From Allobosea sp. BK604 (lineage in GTDB: Bacteria > Pseudomonadota > Alphaproteobacteria > Rhizobiales > Beijerinckiaceae), in the NCBI RefSeq assembly GCF_004341515.1, contig NZ_SLZF01000001.1:868001-932000 (forward strand): a DNA stretch of 64,000 nt, given 5' to 3'. The notes under the pieces are model-generated. The model was not told where the DNA came from. It saw only the letters and a program-made list of their open reading frames with translations, and searched no databases. Every line of letters starts with the position of its first letter. Within the stretch, counting starts at the first letter, position 1. Positions 52,785 through 61,478 of this stretch are shown one piece after another. The translations under genes and the position numbers were made by a program.

Positions 52785-54109
52785 TTGATGACGCGGAAGC
52801 CTGAATTCGGGGTCATCATGCCCATGCTGCAATTGAAAGCGTATTCACCCGCCTGCTGCGGAGTAAAGGTGATGACGGTCGTTTCGGTGTCCGAGAGCAG
52901 TTTCCGCAGGCCTAGCGAGCGGGAGATGAGGATGCGCCCGCAGCCTTCCGCCTCCCGTGCATCGATGCGCCATTCAACCGGGAGCCCCGCCTTCACGACA
53001 AAACGGTTAGGGATGTAATCAAAGCCGCTGACGGTCATGTCGATGACTTGCCGGGCCGGGGTTTCCTGGGGCGCGGCAGCCGACGAGATCAGCCCGACAT
53101 TTGGAAGGCTTTGATCGAGCTGAACGAACCCGTATTGCATGTTCATGAGTCCGAGCACTAGGACGAACGCACCCGCGATCGTCAGGAAGCGCGCTTGCAG
53201 TGCTCCTCCGGTGAAACTGGACAGGATCGAGAGCCCCAGCAGAGCCGGCAAGGTGCCAAGTGCGAACACAAGCATCGTGGCTGCGCCGAGCCCGGCCTCT
53301 CCCTTGCCAAGGACGTAAAGCTGAAGGGCAAGCGTAAAGCCGCAGGGCAGAAAGAATGTGGCCGCCCCAAGAATGAGCGCAGCGGTGCGCGAAGTCCGCA
53401 GTCTGAGATCGTGGATGCTGTGCAGCAGCGATTTGGGGACGATAGGCAGCGCGCGGCTGAAGCGCGGGAACAGGCCCAGCATCTGCAAGCCGATGATCAT
53501 CATCAGGGTGCTGATGGTGATGGTGAGCGCCCCGCTCAGGGACGGGGATAGCGCAAATGCGGACCCGGCGGCGCCGATCACAGCACCGAAGCCGGTATAG
53601 GACACAAGGCGTCCGGCATTGAACCAGAGATGCGGGATCAAACGCCGGCCGGGGCTCAAGCCAATGGTCGTCTCGTTGTACTTGGCGGCAAGGGCAACCA
53701 GCAGGCCGCCCGTGACCGCCATGCAGCTGGACACCGAAGCGAGCAGTCCAATGACGAAGACGAAGCCGAGACTCATGTTTTCGCTGACGCTGATGCCTTT
53801 TGGCCAGTCGAACTGCCGCGCCGCGAGAAGTACGGCCAGAACGAGGATGACAGCGGCCCCGGCCTCGGCATAACGGCGGCGGCTTGGGGTTCCGGGCGTA
53901 CCCAGAGCATAGCCCTCGCTCAGCAGCGCGGTGGCCACAGCCTGCTCGTCTAAGGGGCCGTCGTGCTCAATGCTGACGCGGTTCGCAGAAAATTCCGCCT
54001 TCGCCTCATGTACGCCCGGAACGGCGCGCAGCGCACGCTCAACGGCGATCTCGCAGTGAAGGCAGGTCATCCCGCTCACGCTGAGTGTCGTATGGGAGGG
54101 TGTAGTCAT
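52781..54109 (-). CDS. HMA domain-TauE/SafE-like membrane protein-cupredoxin fusion
   Basis: The 442-residue protein has three parts. Residues about 5-68 form a heavy-metal-associated domain with SGMTCLHCEIAVERAL. Residues about 80-325 have six or more membrane segments of the sulfite-exporter/UreH-like type, including SVSSCMAVTGGLLVALAAKYN, GRLVSYTGFGAVIGAAG and the FFLPCGFTLALQLY Cys-containing segment. The C-terminal 90 residues form a cupredoxin domain with ligand-type residues in EAEGCGRILI and GEYAFNCSMGMM. The order suggests capture of Cu(I) inside, transfer across the membrane and delivery to a periplasmic site. ATG 54109 follows GCGAGG. Related fusions are usually annotated as sulfite exporters, probably incorrectly. 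Confidence 0.88.
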   Translation of the reverse strand: MTTPSHTTLSVSGMTCLHCEIAVERALRAVPGVHEAKAEFSANRVSIEHDGPLDEQAVATALLSEGYALGTPGTPSRRRYAEAGAAVILVLAVLLAARQFDWPKGISVSENMSLGFVFVIGLLASVSSCMAVTGGLLVALAAKYNETTIGLSPGRRLIPHLWFNAGRLVSYTGFGAVIGAAGSAFALSPSLSGALTITISTLMMIIGLQMLGLFPRFSRALPIVPKSLLHSIHDLRLRTSRTAALILGAATFFLPCGFTLALQLYVLGKGEAGLGAATMLVFALGTLPALLGLSILSSFTGGALQARFLTIAGAFVLVLGLMNMQYGFVQLDQSLPNVGLISSAAAPQETPARQVIDMTVSGFDYIPNRFVVKAGLPVEWRIDAREAEGCGRILISRSLGLRKLLSDTETTVITFTPQQAGEYAFNCSMGMMTPNSGFRVIN

Positions 54110-54231
54110 AGAACCTCGCAACAGGCTTTCTCTAGGAACTCTGCACCTTCCCCCCGTGGTAAGGTCAAGGCCGCAGAATCCAGGTCCGAAATGGATCGGC
54201 AGTCGCACACAACTGGGCGATTAGATGCTGC

Positions 54232-54594
54232 CTATACATTCCGCTCGGCCTCCTCCATCTCGCGGCGCATCCGGCGCGACCTCTCATACTCCTCGTCTGT
54301 CAAATGGGCGCGGAAGATCGGCCAGAGCTCACACACCTTCGCCTTGGCGGCTTCGAAGCTCGGTACCAGCGTATTGAACACGCCGTCATAGATCGGCAGC
54401 CCGCCCGTGCCCTGGATATTCACCAACCAGCGGCCCGTGGTCGACGACGTGTCCCGACTGATGCGGGCGATCTGCTCGCCATCCTCGTCAATGACGAGAT
54501 AGTCATCCTCCGCGCTGGGCTCTCCCGGCCAGGTGGGGCGCAATGCGTAACTGTGTTCTCGTGCTCCACCCGTCACCTCGATCGGCCGCCTCAT
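54232..54594 (-). CDS. Hypothetical protein
   Basis: The 120-residue protein is not recognised. The N-terminal half has DDYLVIDEDGEQIARISRDTSSTTGRWLVNIQGTGGLPIYDGVF, a beta-rich domain like those in small stress or prophage-associated proteins. The C-terminal half is helical (SFEAAKAKVCELWPIFRAHLTDEEYERSRRMRREMEEAERN). ATG 54594 is the start giving the compact protein; longer frames are possible. It lies before the prophage and may be host sequence or part of an older insertion. Confidence 0.55.
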   Translation of the reverse strand: MRRPIEVTGGAREHSYALRPTWPGEPSAEDDYLVIDEDGEQIARISRDTSSTTGRWLVNIQGTGGLPIYDGVFNTLVPSFEAAKAKVCELWPIFRAHLTDEEYERSRRMRREMEEAERNV

Positions 54595-54764
54595 CGAAAC
54601 TCGACTGCACACCCAGCTGTTCGGGTTTGTCAGCAATGCCCATGCGGTCAACACATTCCACAACGCCCAAAGCCGCAGCCAGTCTGTTCTTGTTTCGTTC
54701 TCGTTATCAAGCTTTCCTATGGTCAGCCCGGCCGGGAGAGAGCTCGGGCAATCAGGAGAGTGTC

Positions 54765-55118
54765 ATGAGTAAGGCTGGGAACAAGAAGTTGGTCAGGGAG
54801 ACCGTCAGGCACCTGACTTATTTTGTCGTGCAAGCATTCAGGGAGGTAAAAGGAGCAAAGGGAAAAATCACCGCCGATGATCCTATTCCGGCGCAGGACG
54901 AAGCTCACGCTAAACGGCTGTTCGAGCGTTACCTGCCCATACGCGCCGGCGTGGTCGCCTTCCGGCGCACCGGAGATCCGACCACGGGCGACTGGGAGGA
55001 TGCGGTGATCATTCACCGCCACGGCAGATTGCCGGCCGAGGTCGACAACATGGCCGATGCGAACGACCTCGAGGCGGATAACTGGGCGCTGAGCGCAGTC
55101 GATTTGAAGGTCGCTTAA
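54765..55118 (+). CDS. Hypothetical protein
   Basis: The 117-residue protein is not recognised. It begins KAGNKKLVRETVRHLTYFVVQAFREVKGAKGKITADDPIPAQDEAHAKRLFERYL and ends GDWEDAVIIHRHGRLPAEVDNMAD, suggesting a small alpha/beta protein. ATG 54765 follows AGGAGAG, which is strong support. A bidirectional-looking hairpin closes it before the convergent prophage gene. It may be the last host gene before the prophage or the first prophage gene. Confidence 0.6.
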   Translation: MSKAGNKKLVRETVRHLTYFVVQAFREVKGAKGKITADDPIPAQDEAHAKRLFERYLPIRAGVVAFRRTGDPTTGDWEDAVIIHRHGRLPAEVDNMADANDLEADNWALSAVDLKVA

Positions 55119-55126
55119 GAGACTGG

Positions 55127-55153
55127 GCCCCGCGAGAGCGGGGCTCAGCTTTT
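55127..55153 (+). terminator. Intrinsic terminator
   Basis: GCCCCGC and GCGGGGC pair around a GAGA loop, followed by a short TTTT run at 55150. It ends the 54765 gene and overlaps the 3' end of the convergent exported-protein gene. Confidence 0.65.
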
Positions 55154-55510
55154 AGGAACGAGAAGGTTTGGCATATTGCGGCCCTTTGGGCCGTAGAGAG
55201 AGCGCCCGGAGGCACAGGCAACGGTTTTCGACGAGCGCTCGGTCTCGTTGATCGCTTCGCGAATGAAGGCGCCATGCAGCTGGCCGTGCTTGCCGCCAGG
55301 CTCGATATCGCCGGGGCGAAGTCCGGCCATTGTCATCATCGTGCCATAGCGGCTCCAGTCGACCTGCAGCTCAGGGCATTTTTCCGCAAGCACCTGCGCC
55401 CAGGCGCCGATCTTGATGACCCCCACGACTTGATCGGACTGAGCCGATGCGCCGGCAGCGCTGACGATACGCGCCCCTGCAACCAACACGGCGGCAATGC
55501 TCGTTCTCAT
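55145..55510 (-). CDS. Small exported protein coupled to the prophage repressor
   Basis: The 121-residue protein has a Sec signal (RTSIAAVLVAGARIVSAAGASAQS, cleavage near residue 24) and a mature domain with two Cys (EKCPELQ and VACASG), possibly a disulfide. ATG 55510 overlaps the repressor stop in an ATGA and has GGGGAG upstream, so it is read from the lysogenic transcript. No family is recognised. A role in the envelope of the lysogen, such as exclusion of other phages, is a reasonable guess. Confidence 0.7.
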   Translation of the reverse strand: MRTSIAAVLVAGARIVSAAGASAQSDQVVGVIKIGAWAQVLAEKCPELQVDWSRYGTMMTMAGLRPGDIEPGGKHGQLHGAFIREAINETERSSKTVACASGRSLYGPKGRNMPNLLVPKS

Positions 55511-56211
55511 AATTCTCCCCCTGCCCAAACGACCCTTCCAGCGACGCGCAGCGCCTCAGCATCGGGCGGAGCGAGCGTCTCAGAAGCATATCTTTCATTG
55601 TCGCTGATCAGCACGATCGAGTTTTGCCACCCGATAGCGATCCGCTTGATCCGGACATTTGGCCCGTCGACCAGGACGTAGATCCCGTCCTTCCGTGCGT
55701 GTGAGAAGCGTGTATCGACAAGGCAAATCGACCCGTCAGCGATCGTCGGTTCCATCGAATCTCCGCGAGAGTCGACGAAGCGCGCGTGTTGCTCCGGCAG
55801 CCCGAGCCGCTGGAGCCAGCTGCGCGGAAAAGGCAGCTGGTCAATCTCGTACGGCCTGGCGTTCTCGTGTCCCGGTCCAGCACTCGCCACGACATCGAGC
55901 AGCGGCACGAAAGCAACATTGCCGGAATCGTCATCCGATCCTGGTGCAGCCAACTCCTGCGCACCAGGCGCACCGGCCTGGCCGCCAGCCAGCCAATCCA
56001 TCGACCGACCTGCCTGCCGGCACAGAATCGCGAGCGGCCAAAACGGGGGGCGAGCCTTCCCGTCCCGCCATTTGGCGACTTGTTCGGACGAATAGCCCGT
56101 GAGGTCCGCCGCCTTTTGTAGCGTCGGAAACCGATCAAGAAGCCCCTTAAGCCGCTCATAGAACGCAGCGTCCGGCCCTTCGGTGGGATCAGTCGATATT
56201 TGGTCGGCCAT
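55507..56211 (-). CDS. Mu-like prophage repressor, S24/LexA type
   Basis: The 234-residue protein has an N-terminal helix-turn-helix (FPTLQKAADLTGYSSEQVAKWRDGKARPPFWPLAILCRQAG, residues 28-68) and a C-terminal S24 peptidase domain. The catalytic pair is Ser152 in RGDSMEPT and Lys189 in VRIKRI, and an Ala-Gly at about 111-112 may be the self-cleavage site. It should hold the early genes silent and be inactivated through RecA after DNA damage, unlike Mu c which lacks this domain. It is divergent from ner across a 94-base gap. Confidence 0.92.
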   Translation of the reverse strand: MADQISTDPTEGPDAAFYERLKGLLDRFPTLQKAADLTGYSSEQVAKWRDGKARPPFWPLAILCRQAGRSMDWLAGGQAGAPGAQELAAPGSDDDSGNVAFVPLLDVVASAGPGHENARPYEIDQLPFPRSWLQRLGLPEQHARFVDSRGDSMEPTIADGSICLVDTRFSHARKDGIYVLVDGPNVRIKRIAIGWQNSIVLISDNERYASETLAPPDAEALRVAGRVVWAGGEL

Positions 56212-56305
56212 GGCGGTTGCGTATCGCTAAAAATCGAGTTACGGTATCGTTCGTTACTCTGAAGGTTAACAGAAAGCGGGATTTCCCGCGAATCGGTGGT
56301 CCTAC
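56212..56305. promoter_or_regulatory. Repressor/Ner divergent control region
   Basis: This 94-base gap separates the divergent repressor and ner genes and should hold the operators. It contains GTTAC twice in about 20 bases (56239 and 56252) and GCGGGA-TT-TCCCGC at 56276-56289. Which repeat binds which protein cannot be told from sequence. Confidence 0.5.
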
Positions 56306-56557
56306 ATGCACGAAGCTGACATTCTCGCCGCTGTCAGAAAGTCGAAATACCGCTTTTTACCGGCGATTGCCCAGCAATTTGGCGTGTCCGACGTTTCGCT
56401 GCGGGCCGCCCTTCGTCGTCCCCAGCTGCGGGCGGAAAAGGCGATATCTCGCGCTACCGAGATTCCGCTGCATATTCTGTGGCCGGAACGGTGGTCGCCC
56501 GAGGGCGAGCGCTTGGTCTTCCGTGGCGGCTGGCAACGCAGGCAGAGGGCTGCGTGA
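56306..56557 (+). CDS. ner: Ner/Nlp-family DNA-binding protein
   Basis: The 83-residue protein matches phage Mu Ner: HEADILAAVRKSKYRFLPAIAQQFGVSDVSLRAALRRPQLRAEKAISRATEIPLHILWPERW. The C-terminal IWP-type motif (LHILWPERW) is diagnostic. Ner dampens early transcription and repressor synthesis during lytic growth. Its stop shares a base with the next start (TGATG). It is the first gene of the early operon. Confidence 0.88.
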   Translation: MHEADILAAVRKSKYRFLPAIAQQFGVSDVSLRAALRRPQLRAEKAISRATEIPLHILWPERWSPEGERLVFRGGWQRRQRAA

Positions 56558-57477
56558 TGTCGGAGCGTGACGTCCTCAACCTTGCGCCGGGCCATCTCGA
56601 GGACTCCATCGTGGTCGATATCGCTGCGATCGGCGTCGAAGATCGGCTGCGCCTCGTCGATCGGTCAGTCGTCGAGGCAATCGCCGCCTCCATGGCCGAG
56701 GGCAGCCAAGCACACCCGCTTGCCGGCCAGCACCAGCCGATCGCTGTCTCGCTCAGCGACGAACTTTCCAACGCCTACGTCCTCGTCGATGGGGAGCATC
56801 GTCTGGAGGCCGCCAAGCTGCTCGGCTGGACACAGATCAAGGCGATTGTCCGCCGCCAGACACAGGCCGAACGGCGCAAGCACGAGATCCATGCGAACCT
56901 CATCCGAGCCGAACTGACGATCCTCGATCGCAACCTCTTCATCGGCAAGCTTGCCGAGATTCATGAGGCCGAGACCGACGCCCGGCACGGCGGCGATCGC
57001 AAGTCCAAGAAATGGCGGGAGAAAAATCAATTCGCCAACTTGGCGAATTGGTCTGCCTTCTCAAAAGAGGCGGCTCGTCGCACCGGCCTGTCTACACGTT
57101 CCATCGACCGAGCCCGCGAACTGTCCGGGAAGCTATCGCCGGACGCTGTTGCCCTGATCCGAGGCAGCAAACTTGCCGACAACCAGTCTCAGCTGCAGGC
57201 GCTTGCCGAGCTGAAGGCGCCCGATCAGGTCAAGGCGGCACGGGAGATCGCCGAGGGCCGAGCCGCCAATTTCGCCAAGGCGCGCGTCTCGGCGGGCATG
57301 GTCCCGGCGGGCGGCGCCGTCCGCGAAGCCGATCGCCCGCTCGTCAGGTTCGAGCCGATGCTTCCGCGCCTATCCTTGGCCGACCTGCAGACACTCGCCG
57401 CGATGGTGGCGGCAGAGATCGCTGTCAGGACCGCGCCGACCAAGGCCGCCAAAGCCAAGAAGGGCGGCGCAGCGTGA
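56557..57477 (+). CDS. ParB-N domain protein between ner and transposase
   Basis: The 306-residue protein has a ParB/sulfiredoxin N-terminal domain with HQPIAVSLSDELSNAYVLVDGEHRLEAAKLLGWTQIKAIVRRQ (residues about 50-105) and a following helix NLIRAELTILDRNLFIGKLAEIHE. A basic linker and a KLSPDAVALIRGSKLADNQSQLQALAEL helix-rich region follow. Classical Mu lacks such a gene between ner and A, but related prophages carry it. It overlaps the transposase start (GTGA). It may load onto the phage ends, replace host factors or regulate transposition. Confidence 0.85.
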   Translation: MSERDVLNLAPGHLEDSIVVDIAAIGVEDRLRLVDRSVVEAIAASMAEGSQAHPLAGQHQPIAVSLSDELSNAYVLVDGEHRLEAAKLLGWTQIKAIVRRQTQAERRKHEIHANLIRAELTILDRNLFIGKLAEIHEAETDARHGGDRKSKKWREKNQFANLANWSAFSKEAARRTGLSTRSIDRARELSGKLSPDAVALIRGSKLADNQSQLQALAELKAPDQVKAAREIAEGRAANFAKARVSAGMVPAGGAVREADRPLVRFEPMLPRLSLADLQTLAAMVAAEIAVRTAPTKAAKAKKGGAA

Positions 57478-59657
57478 AGCTCTGGCTGACCTCCTCCGAA
57501 ATCGCGGATCTGGCCTTGCCTGGAATGCCGACGAGCAGAAAAGGCGTCATCGACCTCGCCGAGCGCGAGGATTGGTCACGCTTCTCGGAACTCTGCCGTC
57601 CGCGCGAGGGCCGCGGCGGCGGGCAGGAGTATCATGTTCGCCTGCTGCCGGTGGTGGCGCGGAACGCCTATCTCGGCCCGCAAGCCGGACAGGGGGAGGC
57701 CTCGGCGCCCGCCGCGGAGATGCAGGCGGCGCCGCCGCCTGCGCCGAGCTCGACACGCGCGGCTACGCTACAGCTCGATGCGCGCCTCGCCATACTCGGT
57801 GCGCTTCGCGCCTTCATGCGCGGCGGCGGGATGAAGCAGACGTTGGCGATCTCGACCTTTGCCGGCCTCTACAACCTTGGGAAGGTTGAGGTTCCCGCCT
57901 GGGCTCGCGCTGTCGTCGGTCGCCTTTCGCCGCGCACGCTGCATCGGTGGTTCTCCGCCGATCGCGAGGGCGAAGTGAATCGGCTCGCGGTCGATCGCGG
58001 CGCCGGCCGGCGCGGCCAGGGCGTGCTCGATGCCGCCTTTGATGGCGAGATCAAGCATTTCGCAATCGCGGTCCATTCTCTCAATGACCTCTATACGTCC
58101 CGCCACATCTACGATGCGGTGAAGGGCGAATTCGACGCTCGCGTCGCGGCCGCCGGGCTGGAATTGCCGGGCCTGCGCGGCTTTGAAAAGCGCTTGAACG
58201 CGTGGAAAGCGGAGCACGCCGCCGGCCTTCTGAAGATGATGGACCCGGACGGATACCGCTCGAAGATGCGGGCTTCCGGCTCCTATGCCCATCTGGCTCC
58301 GCATCTCAACGCGCTCTGGCAGATCGACGCCTCTCCGGTCGACGCGATGTGCGTGGACGGGCGCCATTCGATCTATGTCTGCATCGACTACTGGTCTCGT
58401 CGGATCATCCTGTTTGCCTCGAAGACGCCGCGCTCCGAGGCGGTTCAATTGCTGATGCGCAAGGCCATCCTGGCCTGGGGCGTGCCCGATGCGGTGAAGA
58501 CGGATAACGGCAGCGATTTCGTCGCTCGCGCCACCGTTCGGCTCTTCGCCCGCATGCAGATCGAGCCGATCCGCTCGGATGCCTTCTCGCCCTGGCAGAA
58601 GGGTGTCGTCGAGCGGAATATTCGGACCTTCCAGACGGATTGCGCCCGCATGTTGCCGGGCTTCGTCGGTCACAACGTGGCCCAGCGCAAGAAGATCGAG
58701 GGCCGCAAGGCGTTCTCGCAAAGGCTGGGACAGGAGAACGACACCTTCAACGTCACCCTGACAGGTGAGGCGCTGCAGACGATTTGCGACCATTGGGCGG
58801 CTGACATTTACGCCCATCATGAGCACGGCGGCATCGGCAGGATGACGCCTTTTGCCAAGGCGGCCTCGTCGACACGGCCAATTCGCACCGTCGATGCCGA
58901 CGCGCTCGCGGTTCTCCTGATGCAGGCTCCTGACAGCCAAGGCTACCGCACGGTCGGGAAGAACGGCATCAAGATCGGCGGCTTCCACTACCAGCCCATG
59001 GGCATTCTGCCCGGCGAGCGTGTCTTCGTCATGCTCGACCCCGCCGACAAGGGCACGATCTGGTTGTTCGCGGACGAGAGCCTGGACCGTCCGCTCGGCC
59101 GTGCCGTGAATGGCGAGCTAGCCGGTATCGACCCAGCCGAGCTTCTCGCCCAGCGCAAGGCCCTGCAGACGCGGATCGTCGACGAGCAGATGGCCGAGGC
59201 CAAGGCCATGCTGCGTTCGAAGCGGGTCACCGATCGCACCGTGCTCGAACACCGCATGGCGCAGGCCGCCGCGCAGGCCGGCAATCTCGTGCCTTTCCCG
59301 CCACGGTCCGAGATCCACGCCACGCCTGCGCTCGATGCCGGCATCGAAGTCGCGGCGATGCGTCGGGGCGACGCGCCCAAAGCCCGGCCACTCTCGGAGG
59401 CCGAGCAGCGCATCATGGCCGAGCTTGAGGCTGCGTCCGTCACCGCGGCTCCCGCCCCTTCAAATGTTCGACGCCTGCGTCAGCACGAAACCGCCCAGCA
59501 GCGCTATCGGCGCTGGCTCGAGCTGCACGAGCGCATGGAGGCCGGTCAGCCGATCACACCGGATGAGGCTGCTTTCTACGGCGGCTTCGCTGGCAGCTCG
59601 GAAAAGCGGTCCCTCGACCCCCTCTACCAGGAATTCGGCGAAGCGGCGTTGCGGTGA
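57474..59657 (+). CDS. Mu-like transposase A (DDE integrase)
   Basis: The 727-residue protein begins with a Mu-type DNA-binding domain (KLWLTSSEIADLALPGMPTSRKGVIDLAEREDW, residues 2-35). The integrase core has catalytic Asp285 (WQIDASP), Asp344 (KTDNGSDF) and Glu380 (KGVVERNI), the D,D(35)E spacing of rve transposases. The C-terminal Mu transposase beta-barrel and tail follow. GTG 57474 overlaps the ParB-like stop; earlier in-frame sequence belongs to the ParB reading region. It catalyses integration and replicative transposition together with MuB. Confidence 0.95.
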   Translation: MKLWLTSSEIADLALPGMPTSRKGVIDLAEREDWSRFSELCRPREGRGGGQEYHVRLLPVVARNAYLGPQAGQGEASAPAAEMQAAPPPAPSSTRAATLQLDARLAILGALRAFMRGGGMKQTLAISTFAGLYNLGKVEVPAWARAVVGRLSPRTLHRWFSADREGEVNRLAVDRGAGRRGQGVLDAAFDGEIKHFAIAVHSLNDLYTSRHIYDAVKGEFDARVAAAGLELPGLRGFEKRLNAWKAEHAAGLLKMMDPDGYRSKMRASGSYAHLAPHLNALWQIDASPVDAMCVDGRHSIYVCIDYWSRRIILFASKTPRSEAVQLLMRKAILAWGVPDAVKTDNGSDFVARATVRLFARMQIEPIRSDAFSPWQKGVVERNIRTFQTDCARMLPGFVGHNVAQRKKIEGRKAFSQRLGQENDTFNVTLTGEALQTICDHWAADIYAHHEHGGIGRMTPFAKAASSTRPIRTVDADALAVLLMQAPDSQGYRTVGKNGIKIGGFHYQPMGILPGERVFVMLDPADKGTIWLFADESLDRPLGRAVNGELAGIDPAELLAQRKALQTRIVDEQMAEAKAMLRSKRVTDRTVLEHRMAQAAAQAGNLVPFPPRSEIHATPALDAGIEVAAMRRGDAPKARPLSEAEQRIMAELEAASVTAAPAPSNVRRLRQHETAQQRYRRWLELHERMEAGQPITPDEAAFYGGFAGSSEKRSLDPLYQEFGEAALR

Positions 59658-59713
59658 GCCGAGCCAAAAACCGGCTCCAGAACCGGAGCCAACCACGTCG
59701 TCAGGAAACAAAC

Positions 59714-60481
59714 ATGAATGCACATGCGGATATCAGCCAGGACGTTTCGAAGCTTCGCCGGCCGCCGGCGCTGCTGAAGAATGTCGTGGCGATGATGGGG
59801 CTGGTTCAGACCATGCGGGACCGCAGCCCCGATGATGACCAGTTCGGCTGCTTCTACGGTTATTCCGGCTACGGCAAGACCGAGGCGACCCGCTTCGCTC
59901 AGATCAAGACGGGCGGCCCGCGCGTCGAGATTGGCGTCAGCTGGACCAAGAAGGATCTGATCTCGAACATCCTGTTCGAGCTCGGCGTGCTCAAGCCCAA
60001 GGGCACGCTCTCGGAGCTGACCCGGCAGGTGATCGAGCTCCTCTCGATGCCCGAGCACCCGCCGCTGTTCATCGACGAGGCCGATAAGCTGGTCGACCGC
60101 GGCATGATCGAGAACATCCGTGAGATCGCGGACAAATCCCAGGCGCCCATCATCCTGATCGGTGAGGAAGCCTTGCCGGACAAGCTGGCCAAGGTCGAAC
60201 GCGTCTATGGCCGCGTCATCTCCTGGACCCCGGCGCAGCCCGTCGACCTCGAAGATTGCCGCAAGCTGGTCCAGCGCGCTTTTGGCGCGGCTCTGATCGA
60301 CGACGAGGTGCTGGAAGCCATCCGGAAGGCCTCTGAGGGCCGTGCGCGCATCGTCGTCTCCAATCTCAATCTCTGCCGGCAGTTTATGGCCGCCCAAGGG
60401 CTCGCCAGCCTGACGGTGGCCGGGCCGGTGCCGGATTTCATCAACGGCAAGCACCCGCCGCGCGTGAAGAGGTTCGGCTGA
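59714..60481 (+). CDS. Mu B-like AAA ATPase, transposition target protein
   Basis: The 255-residue AAA+ protein has Walker A GYSGYGKT (49-56) and Walker B PPLFIDEAD (116-124), with TELLSMPEHP and ILIGEEALPDKLAKVERVYGR as sensor regions. It matches MuB/TniB-type ATPases that pick target DNA and activate the transposase. ATG 59714 has AGGAAACA upstream; GTG 59654 overlapping the transposase stop is an alternative start. Confidence 0.92.
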   Translation: MNAHADISQDVSKLRRPPALLKNVVAMMGLVQTMRDRSPDDDQFGCFYGYSGYGKTEATRFAQIKTGGPRVEIGVSWTKKDLISNILFELGVLKPKGTLSELTRQVIELLSMPEHPPLFIDEADKLVDRGMIENIREIADKSQAPIILIGEEALPDKLAKVERVYGRVISWTPAQPVDLEDCRKLVQRAFGAALIDDEVLEAIRKASEGRARIVVSNLNLCRQFMAAQGLASLTVAGPVPDFINGKHPPRVKRFG

Positions 60482-61083
60482 TGGCCAGCTCGATCCCTAA
60501 TCCCGACCAAGGCCGCCTTGCCTACTGGCGGATCATGACCGGCCTGCAGAAACACTATGGCGAGTTCACCTCGCGCATCGTCGTCGATATCGCGGGCGTC
60601 GGCCACCGCAAGACGATCGAGAACTACCTCGCCTTCCTCTTGGCCGAGAACGTTGTCCGCGTCGTCTCGGCCGGCCAACGCGGAGCCACCGCCACGCACC
60701 GCTACAAGATCGTCAATCTGGGCGACGCTCCGCCTTTGCGCCGAGGCGATAGCACTCTCGGGCAGCGCCAGCAGGCGCTCTGGACCGCGATCCGCTCACT
60801 CGGGCAGTTCCGGTCGAGCGAGCTAGCTGACGCCGCTTCCACCGACACGCTCGTCATCGCTCGCGAAACGGCCTCGGGGTACGTCCAAGACCTCCTCCGC
60901 ACCGGATATCTGGCAGTTGCGGGCCACGCTCCAGAGCGTCGGCAAACGCAGATCTACCGGCTTATCCGCAACAGCGGTCCGCGCGCGCCGATCGTGATGC
61001 GACCCGAGAAGGCCTGCTTCGATCTCAATTTGATGCGGGTCGTTAACCTTAACGAGCCGGCACTGATCGGGAGGGCGGCATGA
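60481..61083 (+). CDS. Phage early protein with winged-helix features
   Basis: The 200-residue protein is not a named family. It has two segments resembling winged-helix domains (GEFTSRIVVDIAGVGHRKTIENYLAFLLAENVVRVV near 28-63 and LGQFRSSELADAASTDTLVIARETASGYVQDLLRTGYLAV near 108-147). It starts on the MuB stop and overlaps the following gene. The position after B matches the small regulatory or accessory genes of Mu-like phages. Confidence 0.75.
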   Translation: MASSIPNPDQGRLAYWRIMTGLQKHYGEFTSRIVVDIAGVGHRKTIENYLAFLLAENVVRVVSAGQRGATATHRYKIVNLGDAPPLRRGDSTLGQRQQALWTAIRSLGQFRSSELADAASTDTLVIARETASGYVQDLLRTGYLAVAGHAPERRQTQIYRLIRNSGPRAPIVMRPEKACFDLNLMRVVNLNEPALIGRAA

Positions 61084-61478
61084 ACCGCGGCCCGATTTCC
61101 GGCTCGGCCGGCAAGCTCGACGCGCTGGCCAAGGCGCAGGCCGCCTGGGGGGAGAGTATCCCGCGCGAGGTCGCGGCGCTTGCAGCAGCGTGCAAGGCGC
61201 AGACCTCGCGCGCTGTCGCGAAGCGTCTCGGCTACTCGGACGCCACGATTAGTTACGTGCTCGCCAACAAGTATCCCGGCGATCTGCCCAAGCTCTTTGC
61301 CACAATCCGCGGCGCCCTGATCGGGGAGACGGTGCTCTGCCCGATCCTCGACGAGATCGGCCGCGACCGCTGCCTGGACGAACAGGCGCGCCCCTTCGTC
61401 GCGACGAACTCCACCCGCGCGCGCCTTTTCCACGCCTGCAAAACCTGCCCCAACCGCCAGCAGAAGGATGTCGCCTGA
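61080..61478 (+). CDS. Phage early protein with HTH and Cys motif
   Basis: The 132-residue protein has a helix-turn-helix (QTSRAVAKRLGYSDATISYVLANKYPGDL, residues about 42-70) and a C-terminal Cys set (VLCPILDEIGRDRCLDEQ and HACKTCPN) that could bind zinc. Similar proteins in Mu-like prophages are called transcriptional regulators. It overlaps the preceding gene by an ATGA. Confidence 0.8.
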   Translation: MNRGPISGSAGKLDALAKAQAAWGESIPREVAALAAACKAQTSRAVAKRLGYSDATISYVLANKYPGDLPKLFATIRGALIGETVLCPILDEIGRDRCLDEQARPFVATNSTRARLFHACKTCPNRQQKDVA

